From NCBI GenBank assembly GCA_016716505.1, contig JADJWF010000011.1:372001-436000 (forward strand): a stretch of DNA of 64,000 nucleotides. The letters run 5' to 3'. The DNA comes from Verrucomicrobiota bacterium. GTDB lineage: Bacteria > Verrucomicrobiota > Verrucomicrobiia > Limisphaerales > J093. Below, piece by piece: positions 38,298 through 47,955 of the stretch. Position 1 is the first letter of the stretch. Every line of letters begins with the position of its first letter. A program made the position numbers and the translations under genes. The notes under the pieces were generated by a model, which was given only the letters and a program-made list of their open reading frames with translations, was not told the DNA's origin and did not search any database.

Positions 38298-39710
38298 ATG
38301 AGCACACCCAAGACGGTACTGGAGCTGGCGAAGAAGGCCGGCGCGAAGATGGTGGACGTGAAGTTTGTGGACACGTTTGGCACGTGGCAGCACTTCAGCG
38401 TGCCGGTGGCGGAGCTGACGGCGGAGGTGTTTGCCGAGGGGTTTGGGTTTGACGGCAGTTCGATCCGGGGCTGGAAGAGCATCGAGGCCAGCGACATGCT
38501 GGCGATGCCGGACCCGGCGACGGCGTTCATCGACCCGTTTTGCGCGGTGCCGACGCTCTCGCTGACCTGCACGATAGCGGAGACGGGCACCAAGGAGCCG
38601 TACGGGCGGGATCCGCGGGGGATGGCGCAGAAGGGGGAGGCGTACCTGGCCTCGACGGGGGTGGCGGACGCGGCGGTGTTCGGGCCGGAGGCGGAGTTTT
38701 TCGTGTTCGACAACGTGCAGTACGATGCGAAGAGCAACGGGTGTTTTTACTCGGTGGACTCGGAGGAGGCGGTGTGGAACACGGGGCGGGACGAGATGCC
38801 GAACCTGGGGTACAAGGTGCGGCACAAGGAGGGGGTATTTTCCGGTGGCGCCGGCGGACACGCAGCAGGACCTGCGGACGGAGATGGTGCTGTTGATGGA
38901 GCAGTTGGGGATGCGGGTGGAGCGGCAGCACCACGAGGTGGCGACGGCGGGGCAGGCGGAGATTGACTTCCGGTTCGACACGCTGGTGAAGACGGCGGAC
39001 ACGATGATGCTCTACAAGTACATTGTGAAGAACGTGGCGCGGAAGCACGGGAAGACGGCGACGTTCATGCCCAAGCCGCTGTATGGGGACAACGGGTCGG
39101 GGATGCACACGCACCTGTCGTTGTGGAAGAAGGGCAAGCCGTTGTTTGCGGGCAACGAGTATGCGGGGCTGTCGGGGCTGGCGCTGCACGCGATTGGGGG
39201 ATTCTCAAGCACGCCAAGGCGCTGTGCGCGCTGTGTTCGCCGACGACCAACAGCTACAAGCGGCTGGTGCCGGGGTACGAGGCGCCGGTGAACCTGGCGT
39301 ACTCGGCGCGGAACCGGTCGGCGGCGATCCGGATTCCGACCTTTTCGGAGAGTCCGAAGGCCAAGCGGATCGAGTACCGGCCGCCGGACCCCAGCGCCAA
39401 TCCGTACCTGTGCTACACGGCGTTGTTGATGGCGGCGCTGGACGGGATTTTGAACAAGGTGGATCCGGGCGAGCCGATGGACAAGAACCTGTACGAGTTG
39501 CCGCCGGAGGAGCTGGCGAAGGTGCCGCAGATTTGCGGGAGTCTGCCGGAGGCGCTGGACGCGCTGGAGCGGGACCATGAGTTTCTGCTCAAGGGGGATG
39601 TGTTCACGCGGGACTTTCTGGAGATGTGGCTGAGTCACAAGCGCAAGGAGGCCGACGCCCTGCGCCTGCGCCCCCATCCCTACGAATTCTTCCTCTACTA
39701 CGATGTGTAG
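38298..39710 (+). CDS. glnA: Glutamine synthetase type I (interrupted by two compensating frameshifts)
   Basis: It makes glutamine from glutamate, ammonia and ATP. Three frames together give one intact GSI of about 470 residues. Frame one runs to GYKVRHKEG, frame two from GYFPVAPADTQQDLRTEM to LALHAIGG, and frame three from ILKHAKALCALCSPTTNSYK to the stop. The breaks are at runs of five Gs. At 38831-38835 there is one G too many (should be four). At 39196-39200 there is one too few (should be six). Motifs present: the DGSSIRGW N-terminal loop, GSGMHTHLSLW, and the adenylylation-site region NLYELPPEE. GSI is normally essential, so sequencing errors are the simplest explanation. Confidence 0.9.
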
Positions 39711-39729
39711 AGCGCGGCGCTTGTTCACA

Positions 39730-39758
39730 GGGCACCCCGGCGACGGGGTGCCCTTTTT
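39730..39758 (+). terminator. Rho-independent terminator after glnA
   Basis: A perfect 9-bp stem (GGGCACCCC with GGGGTGCCC) with loop GGCGAC is followed by five Ts. It lies about 20 bases after the glnA stop codon. Confidence 0.92.
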
Positions 39759-40151
39759 CGCCCGAAGACTGGGCCAATCGGTCCGGATTTGTTGGGGAAA
39801 CCCGGTTGTGGATAACCTGCCAACAAATGCCAATAGGTTGTGCTCGCCAGAACGGGAGAACGGTTTTAGAACCGTCGGCGTCCTAGGAACCGCCGACGAT
39901 CACCGGATCGCGGTCCTCAAGAGGAAACGAGCCCGTGCAAACCAGACCAATGCAAGTATTTGATTTTCAGATGTTTGTTTGTCACCCAGGTGGTTTGCAG
40001 ATCGAGGCAGTGGCAGAGCTGTTGACAACCCGTGGATCTGCCCGTCAGTTTGCCTCGTCAACGGAGTGTGCGGGAGCACGTTACATCCGGGTGACGCCAG
40101 TCGGTGAATAAAGTCGGGTTCGGGGCCTTCGATCCGCTTTGCTTCTCCACC
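39759..40151. other. Palindrome-rich glnA-dnaA intergenic region (possible oriC or dnaA control region)
   Basis: This region is less GC-rich than most of the window and holds several signals. A perfect DnaA box is at 39806-39815. A 6-bp palindrome ACGGTT/AACCGT lies at 39860-39875 and overlaps an 8-bp one, CGTCGGCG/CGCCGACG, at 39873-39898 whose spacer contains TCCTAGGA. A TTGACA box at 40022-40027 could belong to the dnaA promoter. Only one perfect DnaA box is seen, so an origin is suggested but not shown. Confidence 0.45.
39806..39815 (-). promoter_or_regulatory. Consensus DnaA box (TTATCCACAA)
   Basis: The minus strand reads TTATCCACAA, identical to the classical high-affinity DnaA box plus one base. 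It lies about 340 bases upstream of the dnaA start. It may act in dnaA autoregulation or as part of the origin. Confidence 0.75.
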
Positions 40152-41522
40152 ATGCAAACGTCCGCTGAAAAGGTCTGGTCCAAGGCCCAAGCTGCGTTGC
40201 GGGAACTGTTGAGCAGCCAGATTTACGGGCTCTGGTTTGCCAACGTGCGAGCGGTGGATTTGACCCCGGAAGCGATCACCTTGGTGGTCCCCGACGACTT
40301 TTGCGAGGTGTGGCTCACCGACAACTACCTTGGGCTGCTCAAGGAGACCCTCGCCAAGGCTTGCAATCAGCCGCTCGACGTTCGGTTTGTGATCGCGTCA
40401 CCCGCCCTGAACCAAGGCGGCGGTCCCGACTCTGCGCCTTCGCGAGCGGTGAAGACGGAGGCCGAGCCGGCTGTTTCCGCCATTTCAGGAGGGCAGGCCG
40501 ATCTGGCCTTCAATCCGCGGAACACGTTCGAGACGTTTGTCGTGGGCAGCAACAACAGTTTCTCCCACGCGGCGGCTCTGGCGGTGGCCCAAGCCCCCGG
40601 TCGCGCGTACAACCCGTTGTTCGTGTACGGCGGAGTTGGTCTGGGCAAGACCCATCTCCTGCATGCCATCGGCCAGCACGTCGTCCGCACGCGCAAGGGT
40701 GCCCGCGTGGCTTACCTGTCGTCCGAAAAGTTCACGAACGAGTACATTGACGCGATCCAGTCCAACACGGTGGCCCGCTTTCGGCGGAAATATCGCCAGT
40801 CAGATGTGCTGCTCATTGACGACGTTCAGTTTCTGGCGGGCAAGGAGCGCATTCAGGAGGAGTTCTTTCACACCTTCAACGCCCTGCACGAATCGCATCG
40901 GCAGATTGTCCTGACCTGCGACCGGCCGGCCGGCGAGATACAGGGGCTCGAACAGCGCTTGGTCTCCCGCTTCGAATGGGGAATGACCACCGATCTTCAG
41001 CCGCCCGACGCCGAGACCCGGATGGCCATCTTGCGGCAGAAGGAAAAGGCCTTGGGCGTCAAGCTGCCCGACGCGGTCATCGAGTTCCTGGCCAACCGCA
41101 TCCGCTCCAACATCCGGCGGCTGGAGGGCGCACTAATCCGCGTCGCCACCTATGGGTCGCTGACGGGCAAGCCCGTGACCGTCGAGGTGGTGGAATCGGT
41201 TCTCCATGAGGTGCTTCACGAGGAAGGGCGCCATTCGCTCTCGATTGACGCGATTCAGAAACGGGTCGCCGAGCACTTCGATCTCCGGCTGGCGGACATG
41301 ACCAGCAAGCGGCGGCCCGAGAACATTGCCTTCCCGCGCCAGATCGCGATGTACCTCGCGCGCAGCCTGACCGAAAGCTCGCTTAACACGATCGGCGAGG
41401 CGTTCGGCGGACGCGACCACGGCACGGTGCTCCACGCCTGCCGGTTGGTGAAAGACCGCATGGAGGTGGATCCCAACGTGCGTCAGGTGGTGACCTACCT
41501 CGAGAAGCAGTTGAGGCGCTAG
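40152..41522 (+). CDS. dnaA: Chromosomal replication initiator DnaA
   Basis: The 456-residue protein has the full domain order. Domain I spans about 1-80 (SSQIYGLWFANVRAVDL). A Pro/Ala-rich linker follows. The AAA+ domain starts at FNPRNTFETFVVGSNN, with Walker A GGVGLGKTH and Walker B LLIDDVQFLAG. Domain IV holds the DNA-binding signature GRDHGTVLHACRLV. The ATG at 40152 fits family starts; an upstream GTG at 40104 would add 16 unconserved residues. dnaN is not adjacent; an ABC ATPase follows instead. Confidence 0.97.
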   Translation: MQTSAEKVWSKAQAALRELLSSQIYGLWFANVRAVDLTPEAITLVVPDDFCEVWLTDNYLGLLKETLAKACNQPLDVRFVIASPALNQGGGPDSAPSRAVKTEAEPAVSAISGGQADLAFNPRNTFETFVVGSNNSFSHAAALAVAQAPGRAYNPLFVYGGVGLGKTHLLHAIGQHVVRTRKGARVAYLSSEKFTNEYIDAIQSNTVARFRRKYRQSDVLLIDDVQFLAGKERIQEEFFHTFNALHESHRQIVLTCDRPAGEIQGLEQRLVSRFEWGMTTDLQPPDAETRMAILRQKEKALGVKLPDAVIEFLANRIRSNIRRLEGALIRVATYGSLTGKPVTVEVVESVLHEVLHEEGRHSLSIDAIQKRVAEHFDLRLADMTSKRRPENIAFPRQIAMYLARSLTESSLNTIGEAFGGRDHGTVLHACRLVKDRMEVDPNVRQVVTYLEKQLRR

Positions 41523-41559
41523 TCGCGCTGCGACCGCCAGAAACTCGCGCGGTGTCGTC

Positions 41560-42549
41560 ATGAGTCCCGCCGCCCCGATCATAGACGTACGGGGACTCGC
41601 GAAAGAATTCCACACGTACAAAAAGGAGCCCGGCCTGCGCGGCGCCGTGCGCGGCCTGTTCCGCCGGGAACGGGAAATCGTCTCCGCCGTCAAGGGCGTC
41701 AGTTTTCAGATCGGCGAGGGCGAATTGGTGGGCTTTCTCGGGCCAAACGGGGCCGGGAAAACCACCACGCTGAAGATGCTGGCCGGCCTGCTCTACCCCA
41801 CCGCCGGAACGGCCGCCGTCCTGGGGTTCGTTCCGTGGGAACGGCACAACGACTACCGTCGCCAGTTCGCCCTGCTGCTCGGGCAGAAGAACCAACTGTG
41901 GTGGGACTTGCCGGCCCGGGAATCGTTGGAGCTCAATGCCAAAATCTACGGCCTGCCGCCCGCCACCTTCGAACGGACGGTGGCGGAACTGACCGAACTG
42001 CTCGGCGTGCGGGACAAACTGGGGGTCATGGTGCGCGAGTTGTCGTTGGGTGAGCGCATGAAGATGGAGTTGATCGCGGCGTTGCTCCATCAGCCCCGCG
42101 TCCTCTTTCTCGACGAGCCGACCATCGGCCTGGATGTCGTTTCGCAGAAGACGGTCCGGGAATTCCTCCGGCACCACAATGCCACCCGGCGCACCACCCT
42201 CCTCCTGACGAGCCACTACATGGCGGACATCCGTGAGCTGTGCGAGCGGGTCATCATCATTGACCACGGCGCGATCTTTTTCGATGGGCGCTTGAGCGAG
42301 GTCGTGGACCGGTTCGCCGACTTCAAGCTCGTCACGCTCCGGCTGGACCTTTCGCAACCCTCGCCCCGCTGCGACCTCGTCCAGTTTGGCGAAAGAGTCG
42401 AATCCGACCCGGGCACGCTGCGCTTCAAGGTGAAGCGCGACCGGGTTACGGCAGTCTGCAAGACGATGCTGGATCAACTGCCCGTGGCGGACATTGACAT
42501 TCAGGAAGTCCCCATCGAGGACATCATCCGCCGGATCTTCGCCCGCTGA
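41560..42549 (+). CDS. Orphan ABC-2-type transporter ATP-binding protein
   Basis: A 329-residue ATPase with Walker A GPNGAGKTTT, the signature LSLGERMKMELIAAL, Walker B RVLFLDEPTIGLD, and the switch His in LLLTSHYMADI. The C-terminal 90 residues form the accessory domain of drug/polysaccharide exporters of the NatA/YbhF type. The membrane permeases that such ATPases work with are absent on both sides; the next gene is on the other strand. It lies 38 bases after dnaA. Confidence 0.9.
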   Translation: MSPAAPIIDVRGLAKEFHTYKKEPGLRGAVRGLFRREREIVSAVKGVSFQIGEGELVGFLGPNGAGKTTTLKMLAGLLYPTAGTAAVLGFVPWERHNDYRRQFALLLGQKNQLWWDLPARESLELNAKIYGLPPATFERTVAELTELLGVRDKLGVMVRELSLGERMKMELIAALLHQPRVLFLDEPTIGLDVVSQKTVREFLRHHNATRRTTLLLTSHYMADIRELCERVIIIDHGAIFFDGRLSEVVDRFADFKLVTLRLDLSQPSPRCDLVQFGERVESDPGTLRFKVKRDRVTAVCKTMLDQLPVADIDIQEVPIEDIIRRIFAR

Positions 42550-42581
42550 GGCGGGCGGCCAGGCGAGCGCCCGGCAGACCG

Positions 42582-43418
42582 TTACTCGATGCGGATTCGG
42601 TAGATTCGCGTCGGCGTCGGCGCGGCGTCTTCCACCTGCATGACCCCGCCGGTGCCGTTGGTGCTGAGGAGAACCTGCATCGGCCCGCCGGCCCATGCCG
42701 CGAATTCGACGTGGTTCACAAAATTGCTGAGGCTCGTCCAGGACAATCGCCGCGCGCCTCCGGCAAGCAGTTCGATTCGCAGCAGGGGCCACGCGGGGAG
42801 ACTGATGTCCGTGAACACCAAGTCGTCCAAGGTGGGCTGCAGCTTCAGCACGGGAATGGTGGCGAGGGAGGGATTCCCGGGCACCTGCGCTCGATAGATG
42901 CCCCCCGCCGGCACCGGCGGGTGGAAACGGTTGAGCACGTTGGTCCCCAGCAACGTGCGGCCGAAGACCGTAAAGCCGCCGTCCACCTGGTCGAGAAAGG
43001 CATTGTTGGTGAGGTTGATGAACCACTGGGACGTCGCGGAGTTGGTCTGCCCACCCACCCGGGCCATCGCGATGGTTCCGTACTGGTTGCCGAAGACCCG
43101 GCCCACGCCGTACTCGTTCGTGATGGGGCCGTAGGTCGGGACGGCCAACAGTTGCGCCGTGGCCGTGCCGCGATTGGTCACCGCGTAACCGCCGCCTTGA
43201 ATGACGAAACCCGGTTCGTGCCGCTGCACGAAGCTGTCCCGGAACCGCCCGTCCGTGACGTAACGCTTGAAGTTGTGCACGGTCACGGGTTTGTCTTCGT
43301 CATACAGTTCCAGCACCCAGTCGCCAATCGGCGTATGAAACTGCACCAGGCTGCCGGCGACCAACGTCGCCGCGAACCCGAAGCACGCAACGAGTCGCAT
43401 CATCAGGGGATTCAACAT
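42582..43418 (-). CDS. Secreted cyclophilin-type peptidyl-prolyl isomerase
   Basis: A 278-residue exported foldase-like protein. The signal peptide (MRLVACFGFAATLVAGSLVQ) is followed by a cyclophilin domain from about residue 30: GDWVLELYDEDKPVTVHNF, VQRHEPGFVIQGGGY, GTIAMARVGGQTNSATSQWF, then DGGFTVFGRTLLG. The C-terminal 70 residues (RIELLAGGARRLSWTSLSN) are a beta-domain found at the end of many secreted verrucomicrobial proteins, perhaps for surface association. The ATG at 43418 precedes the signal peptide; the longer frame to 43565 is rejected. Confidence 0.88.
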   Translation of the reverse strand: MLNPLMMRLVACFGFAATLVAGSLVQFHTPIGDWVLELYDEDKPVTVHNFKRYVTDGRFRDSFVQRHEPGFVIQGGGYAVTNRGTATAQLLAVPTYGPITNEYGVGRVFGNQYGTIAMARVGGQTNSATSQWFINLTNNAFLDQVDGGFTVFGRTLLGTNVLNRFHPPVPAGGIYRAQVPGNPSLATIPVLKLQPTLDDLVFTDISLPAWPLLRIELLAGGARRLSWTSLSNFVNHVEFAAWAGGPMQVLLSTNGTGGVMQVEDAAPTPTRIYRIRIE

Positions 43419-43444
43419 GGGGAAAACCGTCGTCACCGGAGTGG

Positions 43445-44278
43445 TTACGCCGAGTGATTCCGCGCCACCGAAACCAGGGCACGATGCAGATGGCCGTTCG
43501 AGGCGCAGATCGCATAACTGCGATCGGAACCGGTTGGTTCCGACCAGAACCGCCCGCCCGCGCATTCCACAATCAGACCGCCGGCGGCAATGTCCCAGAG
43601 ACGCACGCCCGATTCGATGAACGCGTCGAACCGGCCGCTCGCGACGTAAGTCAGCGCCAGCGCCGCCGAGCCCATGATCCGGATCTTGCGCACCCGGTGG
43701 GTCAGGGCGTCGAACGCGGGCAGCAAATGGTTCAGCACGCTTTCCCGCTTTCCGAACCCGAGCGAGATCACCGCCTCGGTCAACTTCCGACGGTCACTGG
43801 CGTGGACCGGCCGACCGTTCAGGCGCGCCGGGCGGCCCCGGATCGCGGTCCAAAGCTCGTCGCAAAACGGATCGAAAACAACGCCGACTACCGTCTTAAA
43901 CGCGGTCTCCGGAATGGCGCCGCGCTGTGGCGGGGCGCCATCCGCCCGTTGCAGCGCGATGCTCACGCAGGCATGCGGGATGCCGTAGGTAAAGTTCACC
44001 GTGCCGTCAATCGGATCCACCACCCACCGCCACGGTCCACCCTCGTCACCCGCTCCGCCTTCTTCACCGACGATCGGCGTTCGCGGGAAGACGGACCGCA
44101 GCCGCCGCTCGATCAACCGCTGGCAGCGCACATCGAGCTCAAGCTTGATGTCGTGCTGCGAGGCGGAGTGGATGGTCTTGGGTGAGCGCCAGTTTCGTCG
44201 CATGACGTGACCGGCTGCCCGGGCAGCGTCCACCGCCACCTTGAGGGCGGCGGGCAGCGAAATCCGGTAGTCGCTCAT
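43445..44278 (-). CDS. Inositol monophosphatase family protein
   Basis: A 277-residue Mg-dependent phosphatase. Metal-binding motifs are present: IVGEEGGAGDEGG, WRWVVDPIDGTVNFTYGIPH (the central DPIDGT motif) and, near the C-terminus, RLWDIAAGGLIVECAGG. Substrates in the family include inositol phosphates and PAP (3'-phosphoadenosine 5'-phosphate). The start at 44278 gives the normal length; the longer frame to 44422 is Arg/Pro-rich and unlike the family. Confidence 0.92.
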   Translation of the reverse strand: MSDYRISLPAALKVAVDAARAAGHVMRRNWRSPKTIHSASQHDIKLELDVRCQRLIERRLRSVFPRTPIVGEEGGAGDEGGPWRWVVDPIDGTVNFTYGIPHACVSIALQRADGAPPQRGAIPETAFKTVVGVVFDPFCDELWTAIRGRPARLNGRPVHASDRRKLTEAVISLGFGKRESVLNHLLPAFDALTHRVRKIRIMGSAALALTYVASGRFDAFIESGVRLWDIAAGGLIVECAGGRFWSEPTGSDRSYAICASNGHLHRALVSVARNHSA

Positions 44279-44318
44279 CGGGGGCAAAGGCACTGCGAAA
44301 CCAAAGGTTCTGCGGGCG

Positions 44319-44849
44319 TCAACGAGTTCCGGAACGCGGCTGATTAGTCGCGGACGTCGGCGGGGGAAGGGACAGCGTCTCCCCAGAACGCCGGGCATCG
44401 GGCACATACAAGCCGGGGCCAATGCCAGCCAGCGGGTCCTTCGCCCGTCGTTCCCGAAGAAAGCGTTCGACGCCGATGGCGGCCAGCAACAAGATGACCA
44501 CTCCCAACGCCGGGATGACGATCTTCCAGTTCACGCGGGAGAGCAGCAGCGTCAGCCCGTCCAGGAAGCCCTTCGGCTGCCGCGTCAGACTGGGGTGTTC
44601 GGCGAACTTCTCGGTTTGGCGCAGCTCGGATTCCAACGTCGCCAGCACCTCCGCTTCCGGCAGCCGATACAAGCGGCACAAGGTCCGCACAAAGCCGCGG
44701 ATATACACGGGCGCCACGAACACGTCATACGTCCCCGCCTCCAACGCGCGAATGTGGTCGGTGCGAATCTTCGTCGCGTCGGCCACCTGCTTGACCGACA
44801 GCTTGGCGGTCTCGCGGGCGTTGCGGAGCGATTCGGCGACAGTGGCCAT
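44319..44849 (-). CDS. RodZ-like HTH membrane protein
   Basis: A 176-residue protein. The N-terminal Xre/RodZ-type helix-turn-helix (VAESLRNARETAKLSVKQVA, then KIRTDHIRALEAGTYDVF) carries the typical APVYIRGFVRTLCRLYRL segment of RodZ/YfgA. A single transmembrane helix follows (VNWKIVIPALGVVILLLAAI). The C-terminal DUF4115 beta domain of full-length RodZ is absent and replaced by a short Pro-rich tail. RodZ links MreB to the cell-wall machinery; a shortened version could have lost its periplasmic role. Start at ATG 44849. Confidence 0.8.
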   Translation of the reverse strand: MATVAESLRNARETAKLSVKQVADATKIRTDHIRALEAGTYDVFVAPVYIRGFVRTLCRLYRLPEAEVLATLESELRQTEKFAEHPSLTRQPKGFLDGLTLLLSRVNWKIVIPALGVVILLLAAIGVERFLRERRAKDPLAGIGPGLYVPDARRSGETLSLPPPTSATNQPRSGTR

Positions 44850-45004
44850 GACCCGCTCAGTAAACCGAAGGCATCCCCGGAAGACAACGCCGTAAGTGGG
44901 GTGGCTCGCTTGGCCATCGCCGGCCTCATCAGCGGCCAGTCTCGTCCCGACCGGCGGGCCGCCGCAAACTCGACGCGCCGCCGGAGACTTCTTACCCTCC
45001 GCTG

Positions 45005-47812
45005 ATGAAGTTCGACTTCCTCCGCCAACTGCGTTGGCTCGCAGTGGTCCTCGCTGTGTTGGCCGTTGACCCGGCGTTCGCCGCCTCGGGCAGCGCGTCG
45101 GTTTCACCGGCGTCGCTGACCTGCGAATACCTCGTCAATCCGCTCGGGCTGGATGTCGCGCAACCGCGCTTGTCGTGGAAGCTCGTGGCGGGGAAGGGCG
45201 ACACGCGCGGCCAGCGTCAGACCGCCTACCACATTGCCGTCGCCACCACCGACGCGGCGCTCGCCCGCAAGCCCGACCTGTGGGACACTGGTTGGATCGA
45301 GTCCGACCAGTCGCAGTTGATCGCCTACGCTGGCCGGCCGTTGCGGTCGGGCCTCGTTTGCCTGTGGCGCGTGCGCGTCAAGGATGAGCGCGGCCGAGTC
45401 TCGGACTGGAGCCCGACGGCCCGCTGGAGTGTCGGACCGATGCAGCCCGCTGACTGGTCGGCGTCGTGGATTGGCACGCAAATGAACTTCGAGCGCCAGC
45501 CCGGCTGGCCGCCGCCCGACAACGCCAACCCCGACCCTTGGCTCCGCAAGACGTTCGACCTCGACGCCGCCCCGGCCCGCGCGCTCCTGTACGTCGCTTC
45601 GGTCGGCTACCACGAGGTTTATGTGAACGGCTGGCGGGTGGGGGAGGACCTGTTTTCGCCCGCCACCACCGACCACACCAAACGCGCCCGCTACGTCACG
45701 TATGACATCACCCGCCTGCTCAAACCCGGCCGCAACGCGCTCGGCCTCTGGCTCGGCCACTCCTGGTCCATCTTCCCGCCGTACCGCACCCCGGACAAGC
45801 CGGCCAGCCCCATCGTCATCGCGCAGGCGGACCTCGAGTTCGCCGGCGGCAGGACGCAGCGAATCGTCACGGACGAGTCGTGGCGATGGTTTCCCAGCCC
45901 GAACACCACCCTCGGCGTCTGGGATTTCATGCACTTCGGCGGCGAGCGGCAGGAGATGGAGAAGGAACAACCCGATTGGTCGAAGCCGGAGTTCAACGAC
46001 GCCCTCTGGCGGCCGGTGAAGCCCTTCGCGCCGCAACTGGTCCTCTCCGCCCAAAAAGTCGAGCCCAACCGGACCGTGAAGGAGCTCCGCCCCGTGGCGC
46101 TCGCCGAGCCGAAGCGCGGGGTGTACCGCTTCGACCTGGGCGAAAACTTCACCGGTGTGATCGAGGCCCGGTTTCGGGGCCAGCCGGGCGACCAGATCGA
46201 ACTCAAGTTCTCCGAACGCGAGGATCAGCCCATGACCCACAACCTTCGCAGCGTACTCGTCCTTGGCCCCAGCGGCGAGGGCACCTTCCGCAGCCGCTTC
46301 AACTACAGCGTCGCCCGGTGGATTCAGATCGAGGGCCTCCGGCAACCGCCGAAACCGGAGGACCTGCGCGGCTGGCTGGTGCGGACCGACTACCGGCGGG
46401 CGACTGACTTCGAGTGCTCAAACCCACTCCTCAACGCCATTCACCGCGCCATCCTCTGGACGTTCGAAAACCTCAGCCTTGGCGGCTACGTGGTGGACTG
46501 CGCGCAACGCGAGCGCATGGGCTACGGCGGCGACGCTCATGCCACGACCGCCACTGGGCTCGATCATTTCGCGCTCGGCGCGTTTTACACCAAGTGGGCT
46601 GAGGACTGGCGCGACGTTCAGGGCAAGGAAGCCGCGTGGGGCGTCGGCAGGAAGGAGGGCGAAGCGGGAGCCGGCGGCAAGGTGGAGTCCGGCAATCTGC
46701 CGTACACGGCGCCCACCTACTGGGGCGGTGGCGGCCCCGCGTGGAGCGGGTTCTGCGTCACACTGCCTTGGGAGCTGTACCACCGGTACGGCGATCGCCG
46801 CGTGCTCGAGGACATGTTCCCCACCATTCAGCGCTGGCTGGCCTTCCTTGAAACGAAGGCCCAGGACGATCTCCTGCGTCGCTACGGCGGCGAGTGGGAT
46901 TTCCTCGGGGACTGGCTCTGGCCCGGCGCCGAGGGGGTCAACGGCGACACCCGCGAGACGCTGTGCTTCAACAACTGCTTCTGGGTGTACAACCTCGCCA
47001 CCGCGGCCCGCATCGCTGAGGCGCTGGGCCGGACCGGGGAGGCGCAGGCGTGGCGCGACCGCGCCCGGGCCGTCCGGGCGGCGATCCACCGGGAATTCTT
47101 CAACCCCGCCGACGCGAGTTACGTGAACGGCTTTCAAGCCTACCTCGCGCTCGCCCTGCTGGCGGAGGTGCCGCCGCCAGACCTGCGCGCCGGCGTGGCC
47201 CGCCGCCTCGAGCAGGAGATTGTAGTCCACCGCAAGGGCCATTTTTGGGCCGGCATCACCGGCGGGGCCTTCCTGGTGCGGCAGCTCCTCGACTCGAACC
47301 GCAACGACCTGCTCTACACCATGGCGACCCAGGAGGATTACCCGGGCTGGGGCCACATGTTGAAGAACGGGGCCACGACGCTGTGGGAGGACTGGGAAGG
47401 CAAGCTCAGTCGCAGCCACAGCTCGTACCTGCACCTGGGCGCATGGTTCGTCGAGGGCCTCGCCGGCATCCGACCAAGCCCAGACGGCCGGGGCTACCAA
47501 GACTTCCGCATCGAGCCCGGCGTGTGGCCGGGCTGCCCGCTCGAGTGGGTGAAATGCCGCTTTGATTCGCCCTTCGGCCCGATTCGGAGCGACTGGCGAC
47601 TGGCCGGCGGGGAATTGGCGCTGAAGGTCGAAATCCCACCCAACACCGCCGCGACCGTGCTCGTGCCGGCGACGGACATCGCCGCGGTTTCCCTCGACGG
47701 CAGGAAGCTCCGGGCGGGCAAGGACGTGACGCTAGCGACCGGCGAAGGGGGGCCAAAGGTCGCGGTCAAGCTGCCCGCCGGCCGATACGAACTGCGCGCA
47801 ACGCAGCCCTGA
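45005..47812 (+). CDS. Alpha-L-rhamnosidase, GH78 family
   Basis: A 935-residue secreted glycoside hydrolase that releases terminal L-rhamnose from pectin side chains, glycosides or exopolysaccharides. The signal peptide (LRQLRWLAVVLAVLAVDPAF) is followed by an N-terminal Ig-like domain (NPLGLDVAQPRLSWKL), a carbohydrate-binding beta domain, and the six-hairpin barrel. The catalytic region includes YVVDCAQRERMGYGGDAHAT. The C-terminus has the usual family features (GATTLWEDWEGKLSRSHSSY). No transporter or PUL partner is adjacent. Confidence 0.93.
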   Translation: MKFDFLRQLRWLAVVLAVLAVDPAFAASGSASVSPASLTCEYLVNPLGLDVAQPRLSWKLVAGKGDTRGQRQTAYHIAVATTDAALARKPDLWDTGWIESDQSQLIAYAGRPLRSGLVCLWRVRVKDERGRVSDWSPTARWSVGPMQPADWSASWIGTQMNFERQPGWPPPDNANPDPWLRKTFDLDAAPARALLYVASVGYHEVYVNGWRVGEDLFSPATTDHTKRARYVTYDITRLLKPGRNALGLWLGHSWSIFPPYRTPDKPASPIVIAQADLEFAGGRTQRIVTDESWRWFPSPNTTLGVWDFMHFGGERQEMEKEQPDWSKPEFNDALWRPVKPFAPQLVLSAQKVEPNRTVKELRPVALAEPKRGVYRFDLGENFTGVIEARFRGQPGDQIELKFSEREDQPMTHNLRSVLVLGPSGEGTFRSRFNYSVARWIQIEGLRQPPKPEDLRGWLVRTDYRRATDFECSNPLLNAIHRAILWTFENLSLGGYVVDCAQRERMGYGGDAHATTATGLDHFALGAFYTKWAEDWRDVQGKEAAWGVGRKEGEAGAGGKVESGNLPYTAPTYWGGGGPAWSGFCVTLPWELYHRYGDRRVLEDMFPTIQRWLAFLETKAQDDLLRRYGGEWDFLGDWLWPGAEGVNGDTRETLCFNNCFWVYNLATAARIAEALGRTGEAQAWRDRARAVRAAIHREFFNPADASYVNGFQAYLALALLAEVPPPDLRAGVARRLEQEIVVHRKGHFWAGITGGAFLVRQLLDSNRNDLLYTMATQEDYPGWGHMLKNGATTLWEDWEGKLSRSHSSYLHLGAWFVEGLAGIRPSPDGRGYQDFRIEPGVWPGCPLEWVKCRFDSPFGPIRSDWRLAGGELALKVEIPPNTAATVLVPATDIAAVSLDGRKLRAGKDVTLATGEGGPKVAVKLPAGRYELRATQP

Positions 47813-47955
47813 TCAGCACGGCCCGCCGCAGGCTTCAGTGCCGCACCCAAACCAATCTGCCGCCGGCCAGACGCGTAACGCGGCGAAACGGCGGCCACGC
47901 TGGACCGGCAACGCGGCCCGGGTCGCGTGACCGCGGCTTTCCCCGCGTTCCGTCC

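Noticed and set aside
38831..39200. Programmed ribosomal frameshifting in glnA
   Set aside because: Two opposite one-base shifts at plain G runs, with no slippery heptamer or downstream structure, and glnA is not known to be recoded.
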